A stretch of DNA of 64,000 nucleotides from Pseudanabaena cinerea FACHB-1277 (GCF_014696345.1 NZ_JACJPY010000014.1:1-64000), one strand, 5' to 3'; shown: positions 29,001 to 37,862, numbered from the stretch's first letter. The notes: a model not told the origin generated them from the letters alone. Translations and numbers: made by a program.

Positions 29001-29211
29001 GGCACTGGTTCCGCCCAGTGAGGAAGTAAAAGCCAAGCATAGCAAGGGTTATGGTTTTAATTAAAAGAATCTTGTATGGCAGTAACCTAACACAAAAACA
29101 GGGTGTACAGGCACTTTTTGCTCAAAAACCACGTTAACCAGCTTTGACAACAGATTCCTACACTCCTTGCTGAATAAGACTTTCTGCTCCTCATTGGGCG
29201 GAACCAGTGCC
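29001..29211. mobile_element. 211-bp MITE with 24-bp inverted repeats and 8-bp target duplication
   Basis: Left end 29001-29024 (GGCACTGGTTCCGCCCAGTG then AGGA) and right end 29188-29211 are inverted repeats with one mismatch in 24 bp. They are flanked by the direct repeat GCCAAGGC at 28993-29000 and 29212-29219, a target-site duplication. There is no room for a transposase, so this is a non-autonomous element that must be moved in trans. The 8-bp duplication and GGC ends would fit an ISL3-type parent, but that assignment is tentative. It disrupts the receiver domain of a histidine kinase. Confidence 0.9.
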
Positions 29212-30449
29212 GCCAAGGCAGTTAAAGCAATAATTGGTAAATCAGCCAGACCAGGATCGCGGCGAATTTGGGCGATCGCTTCGAGTCCATCCATCACAGG
29301 CATTTGGATATCCATGAGAATTAAATCAGGGCGTTCGGCTTTTGCAATAGCGATCGCCTCAACCCCATTTTTAGCAACAATCACCCGATAGGCTTTGGCT
29401 TCAAGATAACTGGAAATAGTCAAGATGTTGGCTTCGTTATCTTCCGCCAAGAGAATGATCGGGAGCGGGAGCGGAGTCGCCTTACTGTCATAAAACTCAC
29501 TCACAACCTGCTGCTCAGGTGAATTTTCAGTTATGGCTAACTGCTGATCTGCTTCTGAAATTGCTGATGAATGCGTTGGTGATATTTCTTGATTATGCAA
29601 CAAGGGAAAACTATATGGCAGACGCACAGTAAAGCAGCTACCCTGATTAAGTTCGCTCTGAAGCCCGACATTACCACCATGTAATTCCACAATTTGTTTC
29701 ACTAGCGCCAGCCCCAGCCCCGTTCCTTCATATTTGCGATTTAGCTTGCTATCAACCTGTACGAAGGGCTGAAAAAGTTTCTCTTGATCCTCAGGGGCAA
29801 TGCCAATGCCTGTATCAGTTATAGCAAAGCAAATATATCGACTGTCTGGGTATTCTGGGCGATCGCCAAAACCTACTTCTGAGGCTTCATAATAGACATC
29901 TAGGCTGACCTTACCACCCTTGGGGGTAAACTTGACCGCGTTGGTTAATAAATTAATCAGCACTTGTCGCATACGGCGCTGATCTAACAGCATTTCTCCT
30001 AGATCTGGAGGCAAATTCGCATTGATCTGAATCTGTTTTTTGAAAGCCTGTTGTTTGACAAAAACGATACTTGATTTACAAAGCTGCTCAATAGAAACTT
30101 GTTCGAGTTCCAATTCAAGTTTTCCCGAAGAAATCTTTGATAGTTCCAAAATGTCATTGATTAAGGCTAGCAGATGTTCTCCACTTTTCTCAATGGTGGC
30201 GATCGCTTCAGATTGACGCTGATTAATTGTGCCTAACACCCCTTCTTGCAAGCTCTCTGACATTCCCAAAATGGCATTGAGTGGAGTGCGTAGCTCGTGA
30301 CTCATATTTGCCAGAAATTCATCCTTGAATCGCAGAGCTTGCAGAAGTTGATCTTCATTGTTTTTGAGGTCGGTAATATCTTGACTAATGGCAATATATT
30401 GATAGAACTTCCCCCGTTCGTCAATAAACGGCAGAATCGTCGTGTTCAC
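29061..30449 (-). pseudogene. 3' fragment of a broken hybrid kinase (PAS end-HisKA-HATPase-truncated REC)
   Basis: The 462-codon open frame begins (GTG, 30449) inside the end of a PAS domain (NTTILPFIDERGKFYQYIAI). HisKA ([18 protein letters not shown]) and HATPase ([32 protein letters not shown]) are complete. The receiver starts normally ([29 protein letters not shown]) but then runs into the MITE, gaining about 49 unrelated residues before a stop, and lacks the conserved Lys. The frame is one gene with 30446-31519, separated by a deletion. A kinase core could still be made, but sensing and output are both damaged. Confidence 0.85.
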
Positions 30450-31519
30450 CCAATAGAAACTGTCATCTTTATATCCACAAAAAAATCGCGAGAATGATAT
30501 CCAGAGCTAATCATGCGATGATTTTGACCGATTAATTCTGCTCGACTATATTTAGAAATTTCGCAGAATTTATCATTAGCAAAGATAATGGAGCCATGCA
30601 CATCAGTGATTGCCACCATTGCGGTGTTATTTAAAGCATTGGTAATGTTGCGAAGTTGAGCTTGTGATTGCTTAATTGTGGTGATATCGCGGACAATTTT
30701 GGAAGCCCCAACAATTTCCCCTGTCGCATCAATTACAGGGGAAACTGTAAAAGATACATCTCTGGGACTGCCATCTTTGTGCAGACGAATACTTTCATAA
30801 TGTTCCATTCGTTCGCCCCGTTTGATATGATCGATAAATACCTCTTCTTCATGGACGCGATCGCTGGGAATCATCATGGAAATCGATTTTCCCAATACCT
30901 CATCCGCAGAATAACCAAACATTCTCTCGGCGGCTGGATTCCAACTGGTGATATTTCCATCAAACGTGTTTGTAACAATCGCATCGTTGGAGGACTCAAC
31001 CACCGAGACTAACAAACGGGAAGCTTGCTCAGCTAGTCTTAGCTCCAGTTGACTGACAACCAAATGCCCAAGTATTTCCAATTGTCTGATTTGGTGGGAG
31101 GTGAGTTGTTTGGGTTCACCATCGATAACACATAACGTACCCAAGGCATAATGATCGGGAGTGATTAAAGGTACTCCTAAGTAAAACCGAATTTTGGGAC
31201 CGCCAACCACTAAAGGATTATCCGAAAAACGCGGATCTTCTATGGCATCAGGAACGTGCAGAGTCTCTTTGGCTGCTACAGCGTGACCACAAAAAGAAAT
31301 TTCACGCGATGTCTCAGTTGCCTCAATTCCCACCCGCGATTTAAACCATTGCCGATCGCGATCAATTAAAGAAATTAAAGCAATCTTCGTTCCACAGATA
31401 TCCGAAGCCAGTTGAGTCAAGTCGTTATATATCTGTTCTGGTAACGTATCGAGAATTTTGTAGCGATTAAGGGCAGCTTGGCGATCGCCTTCATCGGCGG
31501 GAATTTCAGGTTTTTGCAT
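30446..31519 (-). pseudogene. 5' fragment of a broken hybrid kinase (GAF-PAS-partial PAS)
   Basis: This 357-residue frame has the GAF domain shared with the neighbouring kinases (RYKILDTLPEQIYNDLTQLA, SFCGHAVAAKETL), a PAS domain (about 170-290, SSNDAIVTNTFDGNITSWN) and the first two thirds of a second PAS. It ends HSRDFFVDIKMTVSIG. In the paralogue at 20073, FFVE is followed by about 19 residues (MWRTIASGQ...) that are missing here, and the frame shifts into the downstream fragment. The simplest reading is a deletion of about 55 bp near 30475. The start is a good ATG, conserved with the paralogues. Confidence 0.85.
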
Positions 31520-31629
31520 AAAATTGATTGACTGCTAATTGACTGACTGCTAATTGACTATCCAGATATTCTTAATAAACTGACTTCGCTGCTCCATCAA
31601 AAATTGATTTTTTACATTACGGCTCAGCC

Positions 31630-32019
31630 CTAGCTGCCGCGATAGGTGCTGTAAGACCAAGGGGAAACCAGTAAAGGTACATGGTAGCGATCGCTGGCAT
31701 CGGTGATGCCAAAGCGAATGGGAATTTGTCCGAGAAAATTAATTTTTGAATTGGTTGGATTAGCACAATCAGGGAACTTAGCGAAATAGTCGCTAACGTA
31801 AAAGCAAATCTCATAGATGCCGATCTTGATTTCTGTATCATTGAGCAGTAGCTCGTCAGTACGCCCATCTTGATTGGTGTAAAGGGTTTTTAATAAAACT
31901 TTATTTTGACCTTGACTGTGATCTGTATCGTCAGCGATCGCCCATAGCTCTAGCTTGACACTTTGAGCAGGACAGCCATGAACAGTATCTAGAACATGAG
32001 TTGATAGTTTTCCCGACAT
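31630..32019 (-). CDS. uraH: 5-Hydroxyisourate hydrolase (transthyretin-like)
   Basis: The enzyme hydrolyses 5-hydroxyisourate, the product of urate oxidation, to OHCU on the route to allantoin. The 129 residues contain both family signatures: N-terminal LSTHVLDTVHGCPA with the catalytic His, and the invariant C-terminal YRGS. The internal PLLVSPWSYSTYRGS block is classic. There is no signal peptide. No uricase or OHCU decarboxylase gene is adjacent, but a PuuE-type allantoinase gene lies at 36783. The gene stands alone after the kinase array, on the same strand. Confidence 0.93.
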   Translation of the reverse strand: MSGKLSTHVLDTVHGCPAQSVKLELWAIADDTDHSQGQNKVLLKTLYTNQDGRTDELLLNDTEIKIGIYEICFYVSDYFAKFPDCANPTNSKINFLGQIPIRFGITDASDRYHVPLLVSPWSYSTYRGS

Positions 32020-32202
32020 AATTGTTATGATACCCTTTGTGTATAAATACTTGCGCCATTGTTGCTCTTAGCATAACCTGATTACACCTATCCATAATAG
32101 CGTTGTCACACATTTGTGAATTAAACATCAAACCTATGCGGCTGGGGGGCGGCATTCAAATAAGCTATAACATGGTTATTTAGTTAGAGATTTAAGTATA
32201 TC

Positions 32203-33456
32203 TTGCAACAATTCCCCTTTGATTTTCACGAACTGCCGACACCAACCTATCTTGTAGGTGGATGGGTGCGCGATCGCTTGCTCAACCGCCAAGGTCGCTA
32301 TTTAGATTTAGATTTTGTATTGCCAGATCGCGCCATTGAGGTTGCCCAAGCGATCGCCCGTAAATATAAGGCGGGTTTTGTGGTGCTAGATGCAGAGCGC
32401 AAAATTGCTAGGGTCGTATTTGCCAATGCCACGGCAGACTTTGCCCAGCAAATGGGGCGCACAATTCGAGAGGATCTTGGGCGGCGCGATTTTTGTATGA
32501 ATGCGATCGCCATTGAATGCCATCAGCTTTTGGAGATTGAAGGATTGGGGATTGGGGATTGGGGATTGGGGATTGGGAAGCAAGTGGTGGAACTTTTGAT
32601 CGATCCTTTTGATGGTTTTGGGGATTTACAAAGTCAACAAATTAGAATGGTGGCTCCTGAAAATTTGGCGGAAGATCCATTGCGGATTTTGCGCGGCTAT
32701 CGGCAGGCGGCGCAGTTAGGATTTGCGATCGAGGACTTGACAAGGCAGGTAGCAATCAAGTTTGCACCGAGATTAAAGGCGATCGCCGCCGAACGAATAC
32801 GCACGGAATTAGGTTATTTATTGCATAGTAGCAATGGAAGTTATTGGATGATGGCGGCGGTTGAGGATCAGATCTTGGCAGATTGGCTGCCGCGCCAACA
32901 CCTCAATATCGCTCGCTTTAGGCAAATTGAGTCAGTAATTACGATGCTGCTCAAGGAATATCCAGATTTGGAATTATTTTTTAGCAAACACTTGGCAGCC
33001 GATCGCTATGCTCTGGTAATTATCAAACTTGCGGCTTTGACCAATAGCGCCAATGCCCTTGAGTCGTTGGGTTTGAGCCGTGCCGAACAACGCTGGCTGT
33101 TGGGAACCCTGCGTTATTTACCGCAGTTTATCGATCTCAGCGAGCAAGCGACCCTAACAGAGCAGTACAAATTTTTTCAAGCAACCCTAGAGTTTTTCCC
33201 TGCGATCGCTACCCTTGCCCTAGCTGCTGGTCTTGAGTTGCCCAAAGTTGCGCCTTGGCTAGAGCGGTGGCTTAATCCCCACGATGCGATCGCCTATCCT
33301 GTGGCACTGCTCACGGGCGATGATTTGCGCTATGAGTTAGGCATTGCCCCTAGTCCCAAGCTAGGCGAGCTTTTAGAAACCGTTAAGTTGGCACAGGTGG
33401 AAGGTCAAGTTAAAACCAGAGCCGCCGCGATCGCCCTAGTTAAGACCTTAATGTAG
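32203..33456 (+). CDS. CCA tRNA nucleotidyltransferase / poly(A) polymerase family
   Basis: The N-terminal head (about 1-150) has the nucleotidyltransferase signature VGGWVRDRLL followed by DLDFVLP with the two catalytic acids, and the RRDFCMNAIA motif. The body has the RNA-binding block PLRILRGYRQAAQLGF. The 417 residues fit the family. Cyanobacteria commonly split CC- and A-adding activity over two such proteins, so whether it adds CC, A or all three is open; the tRNA genes here need CCA addition. The start appears to be TTG (32203). A run of GGATTGG heptamers at 32542-32577 encodes an in-frame Gly/Ile/Trp-rich insertion (GLGIGDWGLGIG) between conserved blocks. It slightly overlaps the convergent gene at 33448. 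Confidence 0.85.
   Translation: MQQFPFDFHELPTPTYLVGGWVRDRLLNRQGRYLDLDFVLPDRAIEVAQAIARKYKAGFVVLDAERKIARVVFANATADFAQQMGRTIREDLGRRDFCMNAIAIECHQLLEIEGLGIGDWGLGIGKQVVELLIDPFDGFGDLQSQQIRMVAPENLAEDPLRILRGYRQAAQLGFAIEDLTRQVAIKFAPRLKAIAAERIRTELGYLLHSSNGSYWMMAAVEDQILADWLPRQHLNIARFRQIESVITMLLKEYPDLELFFSKHLAADRYALVIIKLAALTNSANALESLGLSRAEQRWLLGTLRYLPQFIDLSEQATLTEQYKFFQATLEFFPAIATLALAAGLELPKVAPWLERWLNPHDAIAYPVALLTGDDLRYELGIAPSPKLGELLETVKLAQVEGQVKTRAAAIALVKTLM
32542..32577. repeat. Heptanucleotide tandem repeat inside a coding region
   Basis: Four to five GGATTGG units lie head to tail inside the nucleotidyltransferase gene and are translated as GLGIGDWGLGIG. Short tandem heptamers are known from cyanobacterial genomes (STRR sequences). 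Copy number changes not divisible by three would shift the frame. Confidence 0.8.
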
Positions 33457-34257
33457 CGGCAGAGAAACCCTCGCCCGATATAACAGTCGCGCGCCCAATT
33501 TATAACCCACATAGCGCACTAATACGCGATCGCCCACCGCGATCGCCTGCTCTTGATCCATAGTCTGATCCATTAATTCATGCTCCTGCGGATCATAGGC
33601 AATCTGTTCGCCCACCGCACCGATGGGCTTGACTTGCCATTGCTGCAAAAGCAGATCGAGGGGACGTAATAGCGGCAAAATATTTTTAGCAGGTAATTGG
33701 GGATTTTGCTGTACTGCATAGATTGCTGATGGCAATTGCAAAATTAATGACTCAATCTGTTGCACCGCTTCACGGATTAACTGCGATCGCAAATCCTGTT
33801 TTTGCTGCTCTAAGCGATCCAGTAAAAGTTGGTATTCAGCTTGAAGGTCAAGGTTTCGCTCTTGATTTTGCCCTTGATTTTGCTTTTGATTTTGTTCAAC
33901 TAGATCATTCCCCATCCCTGACGGTAAATCATCAAAACAATCAACGGTAACATCATGGGTGATCCGATCATTAATTACCTCATGGGAATGCTCGGTTTGT
34001 TCATACAAATTATTAATAGATTCGCCAGTGAATTTATCAACAAATTCAGTCATGAAGTCAGTAATATTGGTTTGCAACACCGTAGCTAATTTAGCTAGAT
34101 CGGCATACTTCAAATTTGCGCCATTGCCCTTACGAAGGCTGTCAATAGCCCTGCGCGACACCCCTGCGCGATCGCTCAGCATTTGCCAACTTGCTATCCC
34201 CGCAGTTTGCATCATTTTTTTTAATGATTGCGTAAAATTTTCTGGGGAATCATTCAT
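33448..34257 (-). CDS. Helix-turn-helix protein with C-terminal GrpE-like region
   Basis: Residues about 8-70 form an XRE-type HTH (GIASWQMLSDRAGVSRRAIDSLRKG). A Gln/Asn-rich linker (about 120-140) encoded by 12-bp repeats is followed by a coiled-coil helix and a beta-rich end with GAVGEQIAYDPQEHEL and GDRVLVRYVGYK, which resembles the beta domain of GrpE. GrpE is the nucleotide exchange factor of DnaK. The combination suggests a DNA-binding protein with a DnaK-interaction module, but neither activity is shown by the sequence alone. It is divergent from the RelA/SpoT gene and overlaps the end of the nucleotidyltransferase gene by 9 bp. Confidence 0.7.
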   Translation of the reverse strand: MNDSPENFTQSLKKMMQTAGIASWQMLSDRAGVSRRAIDSLRKGNGANLKYADLAKLATVLQTNITDFMTEFVDKFTGESINNLYEQTEHSHEVINDRITHDVTVDCFDDLPSGMGNDLVEQNQKQNQGQNQERNLDLQAEYQLLLDRLEQQKQDLRSQLIREAVQQIESLILQLPSAIYAVQQNPQLPAKNILPLLRPLDLLLQQWQVKPIGAVGEQIAYDPQEHELMDQTMDQEQAIAVGDRVLVRYVGYKLGARLLYRARVSLPLH

Positions 34258-34387
34258 GGATAAATACCTGTATTTTAGGTTTTAGAAAACAGTTATAGCG
34301 ATCACTATAAAATTCGCTATAAGATAAAGTTTAAAATAAGATTATCAAAATCTGAATAAATATTTTCGCTAGGGCGCAGTAGAACAT

Positions 34388-36712
34388 ATGACTCCGATGA
34401 CACTAATAGCTGCTGAAGTTCCGCGTCTAGGGCAGTTGCTGGACTATCAAAAAGCAGAAGCCTGTAACGTAGCCGTAGACCTATGGATTCCAGATTGGTT
34501 AAGAAATTGCTGGGAAAAATTTCAGAAAGGAGAACCTCTAGATGCTGAAGATATAGTCGGACGCGCCCTAGGATTTGCCTACAGCCTCCATGACGGTCAA
34601 TGCCGTGCCTCAGGAGAGCCATATATTCTGCACCCGATCGCCGTTGCCGCAATCCTCAAAGATCTTGGCGCGAGTAATGCCATGATTGCCGCAGGTTTTT
34701 TGCATGACGTGGTGGAGGATACCACTGTTACCTGCGATGAAATTGAGGAGGTTTTTGGCAAGGAAATCAGGCAGTTGGTGGAGGGTGTCACCAAACTATC
34801 GAAGTTGAGCTTTGAGAATAAAACCGAAAGCCAAGCAGAAAACTTTCGGCGGATGTTTTTGGCGATGGCACAGGACATCAGGGTGATTGTGGTGAAACTT
34901 GCCGATCGCCTGCACAATATGCGAACCCTCGAACATTTACGTCCCGAAAAACAGGTAGCAATTTCACGGGAAACTAGGGAGATATTTGCGCCCCTTGCCA
35001 ATCGCCTTGGGCTTGGACAAATTAAATGGGAACTGGAGGATATTGCTTTCAAATATATTGAGCCTGAGCAGTATCGCACGATGGAGTCTTTGGTGGCAGA
35101 AACCCGCGAGAGCCGCCAAGAGCAATTGATTGAAGTTACTAGAGTCCTCAGCGATCGCCTAGAGGCAATGGGCTTGACCAACGTTGATATTAGCGGTCGC
35201 CCTAAGCATCTGTACGGTATTTACCGCAAAATGGAACGGCAGCGTAAACAATATAACGAAATTTACGATATTCAAGCGGTCAGGGTCATTGTCAATAGTA
35301 AGGATGAATGTTATCGCGTCCTCGCTGTCGTCCATGATCATTTCTGTCCGATTCCAGGCAGATTTAAAGACTATATCGGACTGCCCAAGCCCAACCAATA
35401 TCAATCACTGCACACCGCCGTAATTGGACCTAAGGGGCAACCCGTAGAAGTGCAGATTCGCACATGGGAGATGCACCACATCGCAGACTATGGCATTGCC
35501 GCCCATTGGAAATATAAAGAGAGCAATTCTGTTAGTAAGGCGCTGAAGGGAGATGATCAAAAATTTACTTGGCTGCGGCAGTTGGTCGAGTGGCAAAGGG
35601 ATATGAAAGATCCTCAGGAATATCTCGATAGCGTCAAGGAGGATTTATTTGATAGCGAAGTATATGTATTTAGTCCGAAGGGGGATGTGTACTGTTTGCC
35701 CAGGGGCGCAACGCCTGTAGATTTTGCCTATCGCGTGCATACGGAAGTGGGAAATCATTGTTCGGGGGCATTGGTAAATAATGTGATGGTTCCTTTGCAA
35801 AGGGCGCTGAAGCATGGTGATATTGTCACGATCCTGACCCAAAATAATGCCCATCCCAGTATCGACTGGATTAATTTTGTTGCTACCAATTCCGCTAAGA
35901 GTCGGATTCGTCAATGGTTTAAGCGATCGCGCCGTGATGAAAACATAGCCCTCGGTCGCAGTGCCTTAGAGCGAGAGCTAGGCAAAAACGGTTTAGAGGC
36001 TTTGCTCAAGTCCGATCAAATGCTGAAGCTGGCAGAAAAATGCAACTATCACAATGTGGAGGATCTTTTAGCAGGAATTGGCTATGGCGAAACCTCAATC
36101 AATGCGGTGGTCAATAAACTGCGCGAGCATCAACACCAACATCAACATCAACATCATTTCCATCACCTGCATCAACTTGCACCCGATGGCGATCGCACCC
36201 AATCCTTCAAATTTGATTCTCGCCATGATGCTAAACACGATCATGCCCATAGTTCTAAAGCGCCAATTTTGGGGCTAGAGGGCATGGTCTATTCGATCGC
36301 TGGCTGTTGTGCGCCCTTACCAGGGGAACCGATCACAGGAGTAGTTGCCCTCGGCAGCAATCGCGGTATTACCATTCACCGCCATGACTGCCATAATTTG
36401 CAAAATATTCCTAGTGATCGCCTGCTCCATGTGGCATGGAATCAACATAAAGAAACGGAACATCCCCAAACCTACCCCATTGACATCAGGGTAGAAACCA
36501 TTGATCGCGTGGGGGTACTGCGGGATATTTTAACCCGTCTATCCGACAACAAAATCAATGTGCGCCGCGCCAATGTCCAAACCAAAAAGGGCAAGGCAGC
36601 AATCATTGATCTCAGCATCGATATCAGCGATCGCCATCAATTTGATCGGGTCTGCAACCAGATCAATAAAATGTGCGACACACTATCTGTGTCCCGACTG
36701 GTCGGCGAATAG
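34388..36712 (+). CDS. Bifunctional (p)ppGpp synthetase/hydrolase, RelA/SpoT family
   Basis: The 774-residue enzyme makes and degrades the stringent alarmone. The HD hydrolase domain is intact (GFLHDVVEDT, about 102-111, and VKLADRLHNMRTL), the synthetase domain has DIQAVRVIV and RFKDYIGLPKPNQYQSLH, then TGS (VFSPKGDVYCLPRGATPVDFAY in part) and a C-terminal ACT domain (about 695-770). Both activities are therefore expected. A His/Gln-rich stretch (HQHQHQHQHHFHH) is inserted between the TGS/helical part and the ACT part, at about residues 580-595. It is monocistronic, ending at a strong hairpin shared with puuE. Confidence 0.95.
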   Translation: MTPMTLIAAEVPRLGQLLDYQKAEACNVAVDLWIPDWLRNCWEKFQKGEPLDAEDIVGRALGFAYSLHDGQCRASGEPYILHPIAVAAILKDLGASNAMIAAGFLHDVVEDTTVTCDEIEEVFGKEIRQLVEGVTKLSKLSFENKTESQAENFRRMFLAMAQDIRVIVVKLADRLHNMRTLEHLRPEKQVAISRETREIFAPLANRLGLGQIKWELEDIAFKYIEPEQYRTMESLVAETRESRQEQLIEVTRVLSDRLEAMGLTNVDISGRPKHLYGIYRKMERQRKQYNEIYDIQAVRVIVNSKDECYRVLAVVHDHFCPIPGRFKDYIGLPKPNQYQSLHTAVIGPKGQPVEVQIRTWEMHHIADYGIAAHWKYKESNSVSKALKGDDQKFTWLRQLVEWQRDMKDPQEYLDSVKEDLFDSEVYVFSPKGDVYCLPRGATPVDFAYRVHTEVGNHCSGALVNNVMVPLQRALKHGDIVTILTQNNAHPSIDWINFVATNSAKSRIRQWFKRSRRDENIALGRSALERELGKNGLEALLKSDQMLKLAEKCNYHNVEDLLAGIGYGETSINAVVNKLREHQHQHQHQHHFHHLHQLAPDGDRTQSFKFDSRHDAKHDHAHSSKAPILGLEGMVYSIAGCCAPLPGEPITGVVALGSNRGITIHRHDCHNLQNIPSDRLLHVAWNQHKETEHPQTYPIDIRVETIDRVGVLRDILTRLSDNKINVRRANVQTKKGKAAIIDLSIDISDRHQFDRVCNQINKMCDTLSVSRLVGE

Positions 36713-36746
36713 GCAAATATCGGCTTTGCCGAGAAATTTTGCCGAG

Positions 36747-36783
36747 AAATATAGTTGCGCGGCGAAGCCGCGCAACTATATTT
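36747..36783. terminator. Bidirectional terminator between relA/spoT and puuE
   Basis: AAATATAGTTGCGCGGC (36747-36763), loop GAA and GCCGCGCAACTATATTT (36767-36783) form a perfect 17-bp stem between convergent genes. It abuts the puuE stop codon. There is no long T run, but the AT-rich base of the stem can act in both directions. Confidence 0.7.
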
Positions 36784-37685
36784 CACAGGGGTTTATGATG
36801 TTTGTGCCAATGGTGAGCAATATCAATGCGGCGACAGAGCCACACCCGCTCATGACTCTGGACATAATCTAAAAATCTAGCCAATGCCGCCGCCCTGCCT
36901 GGTCTGCCGACTAGGCGACAATGCAAGCCGATACTCATCATTTTGGGAGATTCTTCCCCCTCCCCATAGAGAACGTCAAAGGCATCGCGTAGATAGGTAA
37001 AAAACTGTTCCCCAGAGTTAAACCCCTGTGGCGTGGCGAAGCGCATATCGTTATTATCGAGGGTGTAGGGAATTACTAAATGGGGTTTGCCATAGCTATA
37101 GTCCCAATAGGGTAGGTCATCGGCATAGCTATCGGAGTCATAGAGAAATCCCCCTTCCTCTATCACTAGGCGGCGCGTATGTTCGCTAGTGCGACCTGTG
37201 TACCAACCTAAAGGGCGCGATCCTGTAATCTCCGTATGAATGGCGATCGCTTTTTGTAAATGCTCCCGTTCCTGTTCAGGACTGAAATATTTATAATCAA
37301 TCCAACGATAACCGTGACTAGCAATTTCCCAATCTGCCTCCAGCATGGCAGCGACTGCCTCAGGATTGCGTTCCAATGCCATCGCAATTCCATAGACAGT
37401 CACAGGAATCTGGCGATCGCCAAACATCCGATATAAGCGCCAAAAGCCTGACCGACTGCCATACTCATAGCAAGACTCCATACTCATATGCCGCAGCCCC
37501 TGAAAAGGAACTGCACCCACAATTTCCGATAAAAATGTTTCGGAACTGCTATCCCCATGCAGGATGCAATTTTCGCCACCCTCTTCATAGTTAATTACAA
37601 ACTGCACAGCAATTCTGGCTTGATTTTGCCATTGGGCATGGGGCGGGGTGCGTCCATAGCCTGTCAGATCTCGCGGATATGTCAT
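36783..37685 (-). CDS. puuE: PuuE-type allantoinase (polysaccharide deacetylase fold)
   Basis: The 300-residue protein belongs to the NodB/polysaccharide deacetylase superfamily branch that contains PuuE allantoinase, which opens allantoin to allantoate without the metal centre of classic allantoinases. Typical blocks are PRDLTGYGRTPPHAQW at the start, VQFVINYEEGGENCILHGD, WEIASHGYRWIDY, GWYTGRTSEHTRRLV and MSIGLHCRLVGRPGR. The length fits. With 5-hydroxyisourate hydrolase at 31630 it points to urate breakdown as a nitrogen source. The genes are not in one operon, and the first enzyme is outside the window. Confidence 0.88.
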   Translation of the reverse strand: MTYPRDLTGYGRTPPHAQWQNQARIAVQFVINYEEGGENCILHGDSSSETFLSEIVGAVPFQGLRHMSMESCYEYGSRSGFWRLYRMFGDRQIPVTVYGIAMALERNPEAVAAMLEADWEIASHGYRWIDYKYFSPEQEREHLQKAIAIHTEITGSRPLGWYTGRTSEHTRRLVIEEGGFLYDSDSYADDLPYWDYSYGKPHLVIPYTLDNNDMRFATPQGFNSGEQFFTYLRDAFDVLYGEGEESPKMMSIGLHCRLVGRPGRAAALARFLDYVQSHERVWLCRRIDIAHHWHKHHKPL

Positions 37686-37715
37686 TACGGTTAATACCTC
37701 CTAGTTATTTGTGGT

Positions 37716-37862
37716 AACTGATGTTACGCGGAATTTGCCAAGACCCTCACCCCTAGCCCCTCTCCCAAAGGGCGAGGGGAACAAAAATTTTCTGGATTTT
37801 GCTCCCCCTCTCCTCTCTGGGAGAGGGGGCTGGGGGGTGAGGGGTTCCATGTAACATCAGTT
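37716..37862. mobile_element. MITE-like element with AACTGATGTTAC inverted ends
   Basis: AACTGATGTTAC (37716-37727) and GTAACATCAGTT (37851-37862) are perfect inverted ends, with similarity continuing inward (GGAA/TTCC). Inside lies the G+C-rich inverted repeat CCCTCACCCCTAGCCCC...GGGGTGAGGGG (37743-37844). TA dinucleotides at both edges could be a target duplication, as in IS630-type elements, but this is a guess. It accounts for most of the 310-bp gap between puuE and the ABC ATPase gene. An ACACAAAATGG/CCGTTTTGTGT hairpin follows at 37879-37905. Confidence 0.6.

Noticed and set aside
34317-34652. Minus-strand open frame overlapping the RelA/SpoT start
   Set aside because: It lies on the opposite strand of a clear coding region and shows no protein features of its own.
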